Positions 52,801-64,000 of a stretch of 64,000 nucleotides of DNA are shown here, piece by piece; position 1 is the stretch's first letter, and the number at the start of each line of letters is the position of its first letter. Origin of the DNA: Caecitellus pseudoparvulus. Lineage: Eukaryota; Bigyra: Bicosoecida. The stretch covers positions 186,001-250,000 of the forward strand of contig CBFFRQ010000066.1 of the NCBI GenBank assembly GCA_965644315.1, read 5' to 3'. The translations under genes were made by a program, and so were the position numbers. The notes below the pieces were generated by a model, which saw only the letters and a list, made by a program, of their open reading frames with translations, did no database searches and had not been told where the DNA came from.

Positions 52801-55800
52801 TCAACGCTCAAACTGGAGACGCAAAGTTGAAGGCGTGCCTCGGCGGCAAGCACCTCTCTCAGCACATGCCAGTGTCACTGGAATCTTTCGTTATGTGGGC
52901 TTCCGGTGACCGCAATGCCCGATCAGAATATGGCTTCACACTTGGGTACGCTCTTGGCAACATCAAAGCCACCTCCTCAGGCCAGCCCTCGGCAGAGTCT
53001 CACTCGGCCAGGAAGCGAGGACGCAACACCCAGCGTGGGGCTGCTTTGGTTGCAGGCTTGTCAGATGGCGTCGAGGAAGCGAGGCAGCACCATAAAGATA
53101 GCGGCAGATGGTCCCTGCCTGATGGTGATGAAGTGTTGCTTGTGGGGGATGACGAGGGTGGTGTAACTGTAGTACACTTGAAGCGGGGAGCGTGGCACAT
53201 GGGCCTGAGGATGGCCCGAATGACGGACTCTGTGTGGAGCAGCGACCTCGCACGGCGTGAGGGATCGAACGCGCCGGCGCCAGGCGCTGGTGAAGGCAGC
53301 ACTGTCTCATCTGGGGCGGATGGCGTAGCTGGCGGGGGTGTCGGGCGTGGTATGGCTTTCATCAGTGCGGCGCAGAAACAAGCGGCGGTGCGCAAGCGCC
53401 TGCGCAGCGCTCTCAAGTGGTCACTATCAGCGACAGCCAGCAAGGTAGAAGGATCGAAGGCCACCTCAGCTCGGCACCGCGTCGATGCGAGCTGCTTGGA
53501 AGGAGAAGCGGGTGCAGGCCCTGGGCAGCTCGCCAGCACCGACTCCGCAGACGCCGACGCTGACCAAGCTGACGGCAAGGAGACTGCCAGCCCTTCTGGG
53601 GCAACCAAAGAGCGTGTCCGCGTGTATGAAGAGCATTTTGAAGGAGTGAGCATTTGGCGCTTTTTGGCACACTCAAATGGAGGCTGGGTGCGCCATGTGC
53701 GATTCATCCCGGACCTGGCAGCAGTCGTCACTGCCTCCGAAAATGGGCATGTTCGGATTTGGCGCATGAGCGCACTCGCCGAAACCCCTCAGACAATATC
53801 ACAATACCAGCAATACCTGTCCATGCTGCAGGAAAGCTCGAAGATGGCTGCACAGTTGCGGGATGAGGGGCAAGGGCGTGCTGGGAAAAGCCCGGCCATC
53901 ACCTCCACCATGGCGGGCGGGGTGGTTGTGCCCACAGTGGCGACAGTTTACCCCTCATCGAGAGTGCAAGGTGTGGCCATGGCGCTGTTGGCTGAGTTCG
54001 TCGTGTACAAGTCAGGCGCCGTGTCACCTGTGCCCGCCAAGGCTACCAACGCAACCAGCGGGGAGCACGGAGGCGACATTGTGAACGAGCGGCCAGATAA
54101 GCTTGTGGAGCGCATTCTACAGCAGCATGCCCGCGTCCAGTCCGCGAGCGCCATGACGGCAATCCGTGCTGCTGCAGGGGCTGACGGGATGGGCACTGGG
54201 ACTGCCGCCCACAGTCGCGCACGAAAGGGCCCGGCGGCAGCCTCTCGTGTTGACTGCGGGGTGAGGGGCGCTGGGGCTGTGGGGGGGAGCAGTGAAGGTG
54301 GTCTCGTGGAGGTGATCGAGGGCACACCCCTTGCTGACATCTCTTGGTCCCCAACAGTCGGCGCCTTCGCTGTGGCAGGGGCCGGTGAGCGGTGGGTGTG
54401 CGTTTTCAACCCGTTCTCTCAAAGCAAGGTGGCTAATCTTCCGACACACTCGGCACCAGTCACTGCTGTCAAGTTCTTAGATGTGGCTTCGCAGCTTGTT
54501 GTGCTGTCCAAGGATGCGACGCTGCGAATTTGGAACACTCGAAACTTCAGGGCAAGCGTGTCTTTCAGTGACCCGCGCCTAACGGCACCCTCTCAAGTGC
54601 TCGCGTCGCGGTGGGCTGCCCCCCTTGGAGTGCACCCTCGCACCCAGGCCTTGCTGACATTCACGAAGGTTTTGACGGTATGGCCTTTGCGAGCATTGCC
54701 GGCAGCTGCTGGGGCGCTGGGTGGGAGCGGCCGCACAGGAGCCGCGGGCCTGGGTGCGGTTGTGGCCGCGACTGCTGCGGGTCGTGGCCCTGGCGGTAGT
54801 TCGGATGGAGCAGCACTCATTACGGGAATGGCATACAATGGTACGTTTCATGAGTTGGTTTCCCTGGAAAGGTCTGACGTGCGGCGTGCTGTTGTCTGGG
54901 ATGTGCTCACTGGCAACCATGTGCACCACATCGTTTCTCCCCACGGTGAAACCGGCGTCACCGTCGCAGCATTTGACGCAGACCAACGTAGACTGGTGAC
55001 CGGCGCGAATAAAGGTGACTTCATACGAGTGTGGAACTTTCACGATGGCAACCTCCTCCGCGAACATGCCTTGCCACCTCCACCAGTGGGGCCTTACGCC
55101 AGCGCTTTGGAAGCCGCAAGGGCATCCAGCCGCCAGGTCGCACCTTCAGGAAACGCGCCGATTCAGCTACCAGATAGCGTCCCATGGGCGGGGAGTGTCT
55201 TTACTCCTGCCGATATTGTCGGTGTGCTTGCAATAAAACGTGTGAGCCTTTCTGGGGCCTCTGCGGTGGGTGCTGTGGGCGTGAACGGCAGAGGAGGTGG
55301 CATGCAGGTGTCTCGGCTGCTGGTGACGGCAACATCTGATGGCCGCATTTACATTTACCGGGATGAAGGCGCTGGGTCCCACGGACAGGAGGTGGATGAT
55401 GATGCTATTGTGTCCGAGGCCGCGGCGCAAGCTTCAGCAGCCGCCACAGCTCCTTCATCGGCAGCTGCAACCGGCAGACAGGTCGTTATGGACCCACTGC
55501 TTACCAAGACCAGCAGGCATGCAGTGAGTGCAAGCAACAAACGACAAGATGCGCTGAGTGACCTTGATGCTGCGCTTGCCGAAGCGGCAGGCGACGATGC
55601 CCCCCCTGATGGTCTTCGCAAGGCACGGGCAGCTGCGTCCACGTCGCACCTCGCCGCGTCTGCGATGCTGCAGCGCAACATGGATGCTCCCGGTGCACCA
55701 CAGGCTCTCATGGCAAGTGTGGCTCGGCATGGTGCTGGGCTGCGATTGCGCATCCGGTCGTCCTCCACCTCCGCTGTTCAGCGTGCCAAAGCCTTGGCGT

Positions 55801-58800
55801 TTCGCTCGTCAATCACAGGCAGGCTGAGGTCTGAAGCACGGGGTGCGGGGAGCTTTGAAGTGGGGCAGGGTGATGATGACGATGACGCTGAGGAATCAGG
55901 GGCTGCTTCTGCCTCCCTTGCCTTGGCGACGAAGCAAAAAGCAAAGGCAGCTGCCACAGCAGGCGACGCGTGGAGAGGGGGCGCGAAGCCTGCCGCAGGG
56001 AGAAGTATGGACGAGCACCTGTTGAAGGCTGATGGCTTACCACCTGCAACGCTGCCAATGACGGTTGCTCCCTGTGCTGCAGACTTTGCGTCTGGCCGTG
56101 CCCATGTCGACGCTGTGACCGGTATCACTTTTGTTCCGCCCCACTTTGCTGCGACGTGCGGCGCCGATGGCAATGTCATCCTGTGGTCCCTTGCCACTGG
56201 GCGATTTGTCCGGACTGTTTACCGCGGCCATGCCAGTCGCACGACTGCTATGAAGCAGGCAACAGCGAGGCAGATGGGCGCCGACCCCGGGGATGAGGAT
56301 GACCGCCACGCATGGCTTGTGGCCAAGCGCCGGGCCTTGCGCCTGGCAGGCATGGACACGGCAGCAGTGTTTCCAGCAAGTGAACTCGAGGCCCTCGTCC
56401 GGCAGCGAACAGGGTTTGAAGGAAAGGCCTTCCTCGAGGGGGATTCCAACGTGGAGACCAACTTGAATGCCGGGTATGACAGCCTTGCCACACCCCCCTC
56501 CTTGGATGTTGCGACCGGGCTGTTGGGTGCTATGCCCGCCGCCATGGAGTGCGTCGCGTACTTGCCAAAGCTGGCTGCTCTCGCCGCAGGTGGCGAAGAC
56601 CCCCTGCTACGGGTGTGGCTCACCGCAGACCCGAGGCACTGGCAGGAGTACTCTCCTGGGACGCCCCGAGGAGAGAGCTTAGTGCGCCTGGCAGTTGATG
56701 AAGCCTCCGATACGCTCGCTGTGGGGGACACCGCTGGGTGGGTTTCTGTGTGGGATGTGGTGCCTTCCCCAGTTGCAGGGGCAGCTTGGAGCGCGGAGCG
56801 CTCTGCAGACCCCAAGCATGGGAGCTCAGCAACTCTGCCCGCTGGTGGCATGGCCCTGCCCCAGGCCTCTGCGGCGACGCTGATGGGAGATGGGGAGCGG
56901 CAGTTCGGGCCGTGTGGCATCCCTGGCCAGCTGCGCCTGCTGGCCAGGTGGCAAGCCCACCGCAGGTCGGCGACGGTGGCGCGGGATGCATTCACTGCAA
57001 TATCCAGCACCGACGCAGCGGCTTCCAAGCCCCGCATTGCGTCCCTGGCCTTCGTCGACTCCCCCCTGCTCATGGACGCTTTCCTTGCGACAGCAGCAGC
57101 AGCCTCCGCGGTGAAGCTGTGGACGCTGGGCGGGCAGCTAGTGGGCGTGTTTGGTCACGCGCACTTAGGCACATGGGATCTGCGAGACCCGGGGACATTC
57201 TACTACGTGAAAGAAGCACGCGCACTGCACAGACGCCTGCAGCGGAAGCTGGACGCAATCGTGTCCCGCAAGGCTGCCAAGGCAGCAAAGGGCAAGCAAG
57301 CCCGGGATGAAAGCAGCAAGATGCCTGATGATGACGAAATGAGGCTGCTGCGGCAGCAGAGCTGGTGTCTAGAAGTGGCCCACGGAACCTCCACCCTGCG
57401 TGAGTTGCAACAGTCAGCCATGGCGGATACGGAGCGCAGGGCGGCACAACTTGCAGGGACGCCGGCTGGAACTGCGGCGGAGAATGCCTTGGCGCGCATG
57501 CGGGAAGCCCCACCCACTCTGCCCTTGGACCAGGACGTGTTCCCCTCCTTCGCGACGGCAGTCGCACAACGGGCGGCTTTCGTAGGAGAAGGCGGGCCGC
57601 TTCCGGATGCAGGCGCAGGGGTGGCTTTGCCGCTCTTGCCTCCCATGTCGGGTGAGATGTCACAGCTGCCCAAGCCGCCTGGCCTTGCGCCTGGCGAAGG
57701 CGGTGCCCCCCGCTCACAGGACGCATCCACTGGGAGCCTCGCACATGCGACTCAAAGCGCATCACTGCCTCTCCCCCAACCTGGCCAAGTGTGGGTGCAG
57801 GTTGTGGTGGAGGGGGGAATCAAGGCCCGAAACGCGGCACGAGAACGCATGGCACGTACCGGCGCTTTGGAGGGCGATGAGTCCTCTGTGTCGGCGGGTG
57901 GCCACTGGCAAGGCTCCTTGGATCTGCGGAAGGTTACAGCAATCATGACTGTCGAGCGAATCACCAAGGATGCAGTGATCGGGTGGGACGGCTCCCCGGC
58001 ACCCCTGTGGATGGCACAGGCGGGAGCTGCAGCGAAGGAGCAGCATGTTGACTCCCCCCAGCGCCGCAAGCACAACCGCACCGGGACTCCTGCACACCGA
58101 CGATTCGTCGCCGCAAGCAAAGCGGTCGCTCTCGTCGGCGGCCGGGGTGGGCGAAAGCGCATCACTGTGCTGGAGGGTGGGGCCACTGGCGGCCCTGGCT
58201 TGGGCCGTCGGCGCATCATGGTTCCCCTTCAGGAGTTTGTATCCCCCGATGTGCGGGATGGGCACCCTTGGATCATGCACGCGGCTCTCTCACAGCGCGT
58301 GGGCCGCATCTTCACACCCTCACCGCGAGATATGAAAGTGGCCGCCTCAGCGGCTGTGGCAGAAGCAGAGCGCCTGGTGGATGGGCGTGTCTCGGAGGGC
58401 TCATACCGGCGCCCTTCCCTGCGCAGTCCGACTGCTAGCCCGGTGCGGGCTTCAAGCCCAGCTGAGTCAGTCACTTCCTCTGGCACTGCCAGCCCAAAAC
58501 GAGCTGGTAGTAGCTTACGCAAGGCGCGATCTCTACGCCATGCGGCCTCTGGGCGGTGGATGGGTGGCTCTGCGAGAACCGCCGACATGGCTGCTGACCT
58601 CGCCCCCGAGGAGGCAGCCGCTCGTGCCCAGAAGGTTGCTGTTGATGCTGCGAGTCAGTCCATTGAAGACCTGCCTTCGGGGCTGCGGAAGCACGCTGAC
58701 ATGTGGGGATGCGCGCTTTTTGCTGCCAACGCAGAGGAAGGGGTGCCTGGCGGGGGAGTTGTGTCCGACCCTTCTGGAGCAGGTGTGATGGCGGCCCCGT

Positions 58801-61640
58801 TCAAAGTCATGGCAGTCTTCCTTGACGTCGCACACACTGAGCACACTGTAACTTCGGTCGGAGCTGGGCAAGATGGAGAGGGGTTTAAGCCTGGTCGGCT
58901 GAAGTACGTGCTGGAGCTGAAGGTACGGGATGTGGCTGGGCGCGTTCACGAGTGTCCCCGACTGCCTCAGTCCCCTGCAGAGGTGGTCATGCCCTACTCT
59001 GCTAAAAGCTACCACGTCGATGCAAAGATGGGCATGTCTTCGGGAGCCAGGCGTGGGAAGGACGTCGCGACGCACTCCGTGTTCCCTGCGCCATCTGCCG
59101 TTTCGGCAGCCTTGCACTTCGGCATGCTGCAGAGCGTGCCGGAGATCCTCGTGCCCCCAGAGGAAGAAAGCCACTTGACGCAGTGGCAACTGGCTACAAA
59201 AGCTGACGCTGCTCCCGGCTGGTTGAGCGTTGCCGGGCCCAGCCTCCCCCCTCGCCACGCCCACGCGTATGACGTCTTTGTGGCACCCTCCCTGACTCGG
59301 CGGGGCCTGAGCTTGTTCCGACGCGATGCTGCTGTTGCCGTGAAGACATGGAGGTGGTGCCAGGCCCGAGAGGGTGCTCCTGCCGTGGCTGGGCTGTGGG
59401 CACCGGCGCTGGAAGCTGCCATGCACGCGGGAGTGGCAGTTGCAGCTGGACGGCACTCTGCAGCACAGCTTCAGGGCCAACAGTCGGCGCTGTTTCGGGT
59501 TGCGACGCTACAGAGCGCTTCCAGTGTGCAGCTCTTCATGGATGGCTCCTTTCCCCGACCCAGCTTTTCTGATGCCAGTGAAGAGGAGCGCGATGCGACT
59601 GCCGCTCATACCGAGGAAGACAGCACAAGGCATTTATCTCTCCCTCTGCAAGGCCCTGTACAGGGCAAAGACCTGCCCCGAGGTCTCGTTCGCGCACCCT
59701 TTTCGCAGCGATCAAGTCGAACGACAGTGGGGGAGCCTTGCGCGGCGGGGGATGAACCTGCAGCTCAGCAGGGGGAAGGAGGGCAGTTGCGGCCCCGGAC
59801 ATCCCTGAACGTGTTCGGCGGCAATGCTTCGGAGGAGAGCAGGGCGCCCTCGGGCACTTCCAGGGCAGCAGCGCCTGCGAGTGTGCCAGGGCTGGGGCGT
59901 GACAGCAGCACTTCCCTATCAGGAGTGCTGTATGGGCACAGCGCGCAGGACTACGTGGCAGCGGGCGACAGCCCAAGGTCGCGCGCCCTTCGACGCCGCG
60001 CGCGCGCCAAGATGGGTATTCGACCAAGTGTAAACGACCCCACTGTGGCGCGGCAAGTGTCCGCTGCCATGGGCCTACTGGAGGCGCACAATGCGAGGGA
60101 GCAGTCCAAGTATGAAGCAGAGGTGAAAGTTGCCCGCGAGCAGGCAGCCCGGGCCGAGGAGGCCCAGGACCAAGAAGGCGCCAGTGACCTGCAAGCACTC
60201 GGGGCGGCAGCCCAGCACGCGCCAGCAGCCTTGTCCCTCGCGGGAGGCGGGTCGGTCGGGGTGAGTGCCTTCAGCGTCAACAGCAAGAAAGACGGCTCAC
60301 CTGAGGACGAGGCTACCGGGCTATCTGACGCGCCTTCTGTGCACACCCTGCATAGCACTGATGTGGCTTCAACCGCGGGGCAGCGTCTTTCAGCCACTGC
60401 GGGTGGCGCTGCCGAGCCTCACAGCATTACGTCTGCGCGGCGTGCTGCTCTGGAGCGCTCGCCAGCTCTTGCACGCGTACTGGGGGGGGACGTGGAGGCA
60501 CGAGCCCAGGCGGTGTTCGACACGTATTCCTTCCTGCGCCGAACCATCGCTGCCTCGTCCGCTGCGTCCCGTGCCCAGGCCGCAGCCGCCGCGCAAGGAG
60601 ACCCTGAAGGGGATGGTTCGGCAGGGCGCCCCGCCACTGCCCCAGGTGATGCTCACGCCGGGCGTGATGAGCTCCTGCACGCTCAGGTCCCGGTCGGTTT
60701 TGGCAGCAAAGTGTTGAAGCCTACAAAGTTTGGGTGGGACCCCGCCAAACACGAGCATGTTCCGAGCGGGCCTGGCATCCGGCGGCGGTATGCAGCTGAA
60801 GGCCAAGGTGCAGCAGCTGACGGCGCTGATGATGACGACCGCATGCACCCTGTCATCGCAAAGTTCTCCACGCCCCCCAAGAGCGCTTCTAGTAAGCGAC
60901 GCTCTGCCAAGGCTGGCACCGATGCGGCGGCACCGGAAGGCTTGCAGCGCAAGCACACTGGGCCAGCTGCAGCTGCAGCGCGTGCTCGGGCTGCACGGCG
61001 GCGGCGCTTTGGCGCCAAGCGCGCTGGGCTACCGTCCTCTTCTGCCACGAGCGATGCACGCCAAGCCCGGCAGCAAGAACGTGAGCTGGCCAGCCGCATG
61101 CGCCGAGAAGCCCTGTCCACAGATGTCGTCCACGATGTCCCGCTGCACGCGAGCACTGCTGGTGTCCTGCGTCAGTCCCGAGTGCCACCCAGCCTGTCGG
61201 AGACGACGCCTGCAGGCCTGCGCAAGTACTTGCCGGAGCACTTGGGCATGGTGGACCAGCCAGTGCCCATGCACTCCATTCCTGCTGAAGGGCACCACCT
61301 TGTTCCGCGTGGCTCGACCAAGGAAGAACGCATTGCCCTGCTCTTCCCCGAGTTCCGCGCTGACTACAGGGAAGCCGTGTCCATGCTGCCCACACACAGC
61401 GGAGGAGAGGCAGCTCAGCGCCTGGAGAAGGCCTTGACGGGCGGGGCTCCGCACGAAGCCCTCCGACCGAATGTCATGGATGAGATGGACGACTCCTCAG
61501 CTTTGGGGGTGGCAGAGTACGTGCGGGCTCGACTGCTGGAATCTCCGCGATCCTCCATCGCAGCGCACAGTGCCGGGTCCAGCCACGACCCTGGCTCAGG
61601 ACGCCTGTCCCCTTCTAATGCGCACCGGTCCCGCAAGTGA
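49855..61640 (+). CDS. Giant EF-hand/WD40 protein of the WDR49 (CFAP337)/EFCAB8/WDR64 family
   Basis: WD40 proteins with an N-terminal EF-hand are axonemal in characterised relatives. Four exons, 49855-50103, 50171-50269, 50347-50468 and 50546-61640, joined in phases 0, 0 and 2, give 3,854 aa. The joins assemble the EF-hand module: LKRRFDA|KRGKLDEAQF, then LLALFMK|IDANSDGAVTWSEF, a full calcium loop. WD-repeat blades extend from about residue 800 to 2360, e.g. GHTDLITHVAFCP, WVRHVRFIPDLAAVVTA, HSAPVTAVKFLDVASQLVVL, VDAVTGITFVPPHFAATCGA and the family-typical end LVGVFGHAHLGTWDLRDP. Blades are separated by long Ala/Gly/Ser-rich insertions, which make the protein several times longer than animal WDR49. 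The C-terminal third is mostly disordered, with a coiled-coil-like stretch (EAEVKVAREQAARAEEAQDQ). An upstream in-frame ATG at 49750 is possible. Confidence 0.86.
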
Positions 61641-62003
61641 ATGCACCTACTTCCTCTTTCGGGGTGTACATGCAGCTCAGGAGCACCACCAGCTTCTCCC
61701 CTGACCTCGCTTGCTGTGCCCCACAGTGCAAGCTGGGACCACCCAACGGGCAGCCCCACATTCCACTGGAAAAATCAAATGCCAGAGCATGCTAAGAGTG
61801 TGTACAATGCTGCTGGCCAGATCGGGATACAACCTTTCAGGTGGAGCCACCAAGCCGCAGCACGTCCAGAAAGCAGCACCAGCAGCTGTGCGCCTGTAGG
61901 AGCCCAGGCCGTCTGGCGCAAGCCTAGCAAGTGCACAGGATCTCACACACAGTGGCTGTTTTCCCCCCTTTTTCTCCGTTGTCTGTGCTTGCTGACGTCC
62001 AGA
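61641..62003. other. Intergenic region upstream of TMEM231
   Basis: The 363-nt gap between two plus-strand ciliary genes contains no convincing coding frame. It ends in a pyrimidine-rich run (61960-61985, ttttcccccctttttctccg) that could serve as a promoter/leader element, or as a splice acceptor if TMEM231 has an extra upstream exon. Confidence 0.5.
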
Positions 62004-63449
62004 ATGACTATCGAGGTAGGCTTGTTGCGACGCGACATTCATGGCAACGGCAGCCGCTCCATGTACCTCGTTGCTGCTCCCAGGTCCACAATGAGATGCA
62101 GATGCGGCGATACTTCGTCTCGCTCTGCTCGTGCGGCTGCCTCTTCTGGCTAATCAGCAGCCTTGTGGTGCTGGTCTTGCCTCTGTACCTGGGCATCTTG
62201 ACGCACGGTGCGTGGTGGCGTTTCACGCTGTAACGCCGCGCAGCTGCACAGCTGCTTCAAGCGCTTTCACAGGCTTTTGGATCAAGGACATCACCGTGTA
62301 CGAACAGCCTGAAGTGGATTTTCAGAGCAAACTTATTTTCCAAGCGTCTGTGAGTCAAACCTGTCGCTGCGTGCTGGCGTGAAATGGTCCCAACGGCCTT
62401 GGCCCGCCTACGGCCTGCAGGGCACCTCCACTCACGCTGATGGGAGCACATCTCCACTCAGCCTGGCATTTACCTCGTCTCCCCATGCGAACTCTCTCCT
62501 GGGCGACTCGTTCCGGCCTGCGACTGTGAGGGTGAGTGCTGGGGCGATGCTGGCGGTTGTGCTTGTTGCGTGCCATGACAACGCGCCCGGCTTCGTGCCC
62601 CGCAGGCCATGCCGACAGACTCCAACCTAGATGGGCTTGTAGACGAATGGAGCATCTCTGCCGCCTTTCCCTTGCAATCTAATGAGGTTGTGAACAGCGT
62701 CCGGCTCACTGCATTCTTCCAAGTCGAAACCAACGTAAGGCTGCAGGTACCCCTCCCAACTCCAGTCGCAACACAAACCACGCGTCACGCCCCCTTATCG
62801 AAACAGGATGTAGCCCGGATTCGAACTGATGGCTTCTTGACCATGGATGTGTCTGGCACTTCGGGGGGGACTGGGGCAACCGCATACGGAAGCGTTGCCT
62901 TCGACCAAGCTGCCCGCATCCCCAGCACAGGTGGCTACCTGCTGCCTGAACTCGGCGCCGCAATTCTTGACTTGGATACCATTTCGTCTGTCCGAGAGCT
63001 CGAGCCAGTTGCCCTTTTGCGCAGGTCCAGCCAAAGAAACTGTACGTGCACAGTCTGCTGCTGGCCGGGCGCTGATTTTGGCGCGAACCGGTCGCCGCCC
63101 CGCGCAACCGCAGACACCATTTCGTTCCAAACTGTTGGCCCTGCGGCTTGGCAAGCAGAGACGGGCTACAAGCCGGTGCTGCCTGCTGCGGCAAGCAGCT
63201 CTGGGGCGCAGGGACTGCCCTCGACGCCACGGTCATTCACGGCCACGATGCAAGCTCGAGTCAAGACAGTTCCACTATGGTATGTGACTGAGTCTGGTTT
63301 CTTCACACGGCGCGCTGTAAAACTTCGCCCCCGTGCGCCGCAGGGTTCGTCCACCACTGTCCCAAGTGCTCAAGGGGGGACTGGTGCAGTACCTGGCCTT
63401 GTGGTTCCTCATCTACATGGCCGCGCGCTTCATCAACGTGCGTGCATAA
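62004..63449 (+). CDS. TMEM231: Transition-zone protein TMEM231 (eight exons)
   Basis: TMEM231 is a two-helix protein of the MKS complex that gates membrane-protein entry at the ciliary base. Eight hand-joined exons: 62004-62015, 62084-62207, 62273-62349, 62421-62531, 62606-62734, 62807-63041, 63114-63279 and 63344-63449. The product is 319 aa, against 316 in human. All phases agree. Landmarks in order: helix 1 (FWLISSLVVLVLPLYLGIL) running into THGFWIKDITVYEQPEV; NSLLGDSFRPATV; the acidic SNLDGLVDEWSI followed by FPLQSNEVVNSVRLTAFFQV; TDGFLTMDVSG; a luminal domain rich in beta strands; and helix 2 (LVQYLALWFLIYMAARFINV) next to the C-terminus. The first exon encodes only four residues (MTIE), so a longer upstream exon remains possible. 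No single frame covers more than a few exons, so simple ORF calling would miss this gene. Confidence 0.9.
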
Positions 63450-63598
63450 CAGCGCTGCGCCTCCTGCCTGCCGTGCACCAAGCTGCCTCTTCTCCAACAC
63501 AGAGCTTCTTGTATGGAGAGCGGATCCTTTTTGCCACTCGCAGAGATGACCTCCCTGGCGGCCGCAAGGCTCACATGAGCTGAGGAGAGGCGAATGTA

Positions 63599-64000
63599 TC
63601 AAGATAAAGGCTTCATCTTTGCCAGCTTCAGCACGAGCTCCACATCATCATGCACAAGCTGGCCGCCTTGAAACACCTCAGCCAAAGCCACAAAGGCTTT
63701 CCCGCTGTTGTCCCTCACAGAGTCCACGGAGCATGCTGAACCGCAGGTGCCACGCAATATACCTAGCAGTACGGGGAGAGCACTTTCCACTGGCGGGGGG
63801 GAGTTGGGCAGGGGGAGTGCAGGACACTGCACGCCATTCCACCACTATCGTGGAGTTTCGCATGAAACGTGCGCAAACTCACATTCGGCCTCATCCGTGT
63901 CGCCCTCTCCTACAAGCAGGAGAGCAAGATCAGCCATCGTGCAGTCCACTAAGACTGTTCGGTGTCTGCGACAGGGGAAGTGTTTGTTGCCGGGAGGCCT
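63599..64000 (-). CDS. 3' end of an unidentified spliced gene (partial)
   Basis: The last exon, 63762-63599, encodes 54 residues ending VELVLKLAKMKPLS. It joins in phase 1 to an exon at about 63965-63883 across a 120-nt intron (donor GTGAGT, acceptor TGCTAG). The spliced reading is VLVDCTMADLALLLVGEGDT, DEAECILRGTCGSACSVDS, VRDNSGKAFVALAEVFQ and onward. The upstream exon begins at a pyrimidine-rich acceptor and the gene continues past the window edge. Alternating helical segments with small residues suggest an ARM/HEAT-like or enzyme C-terminus, but I do not recognise it. It converges with TMEM231 (149 nt apart). Confidence 0.45.

Noticed and set aside
62817-62827. Second tRNA-like string (GGATTCGAACT)
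   Set aside because: It falls inside TMEM231 exon 6, and no cloverleaf can be built around it.

Overview
This window is nuclear DNA from a eukaryote, almost certainly a flagellated protist. It carries GT-AG introns of 64-124 nt, a secretory-pathway set (OST4, an ER DnaJ protein), a JmjC oxygenase, and genes for cilia or flagella (TMEM231, an EF-hand/WD40 protein of the WDR49/CFAP337 type). The sequence is GC-rich by eye and gene-dense, with most intergenic gaps of 50-750 nt. The lineage cannot be fixed from sequence alone. A heterotrophic stramenopile-like flagellate (bicosoecid type) is my guess, based on the Ser/Thr-rich stalks and the receptor repertoire.

Layout. 341-1877 (+) ER co-chaperone DNAJC3/p58IPK. 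2001-2123 (+) 40-aa OST4 oligosaccharyltransferase subunit. 2332-4596 (-) fused PanB-PanE pantothenate enzyme. 4908-13574 (-) giant low-complexity EF-hand protein with many RPxSA motifs, probably ciliary. 13621-15476 (-) 12-helix MFS transporter. 15850-17040 (-) JMJD6-like oxygenase. 17268-43955 four large paralogous membrane receptors with C-type-lectin-like (CTLD) modules: A on the minus strand, then B, C and D on the plus strand. 44047-44385 (-) small unknown protein. 44556-45082 (+) secreted cystatin. 45592-49716 (+) polytopic membrane protein with a class-3 lipase domain. 49855-61640 (+) 3,854-aa EF-hand/WD40 protein. 62004-63449 (+) TMEM231 in eight exons. 63599-64000 (-) 3' end of an unidentified gene.

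The most distinctive region is the receptor block, about 27 kb. Each receptor has a signal peptide, seven CTLD-like modules, a Ser/Thr/Pro-rich stalk, a shared juxtamembrane domain ending in a Cys pair, one transmembrane helix and a cytoplasmic tail of roughly 250-465 residues. A phase-1 intron immediately before the penultimate Cys codon of module 1 is shared by all four, so they are tandem or inverted duplicates. One module (module 6 of C) keeps the galactose-type QPD motif, and B and D share a cytoplasmic motif. A role in recognising prey or cells is an inference, not shown by the sequence.

Exon joins were made by hand from reading frame, splice consensus and protein-family fit. Several long open frames begin at GTG or TTG; I moved those starts to real ATG codons or upstream exons.
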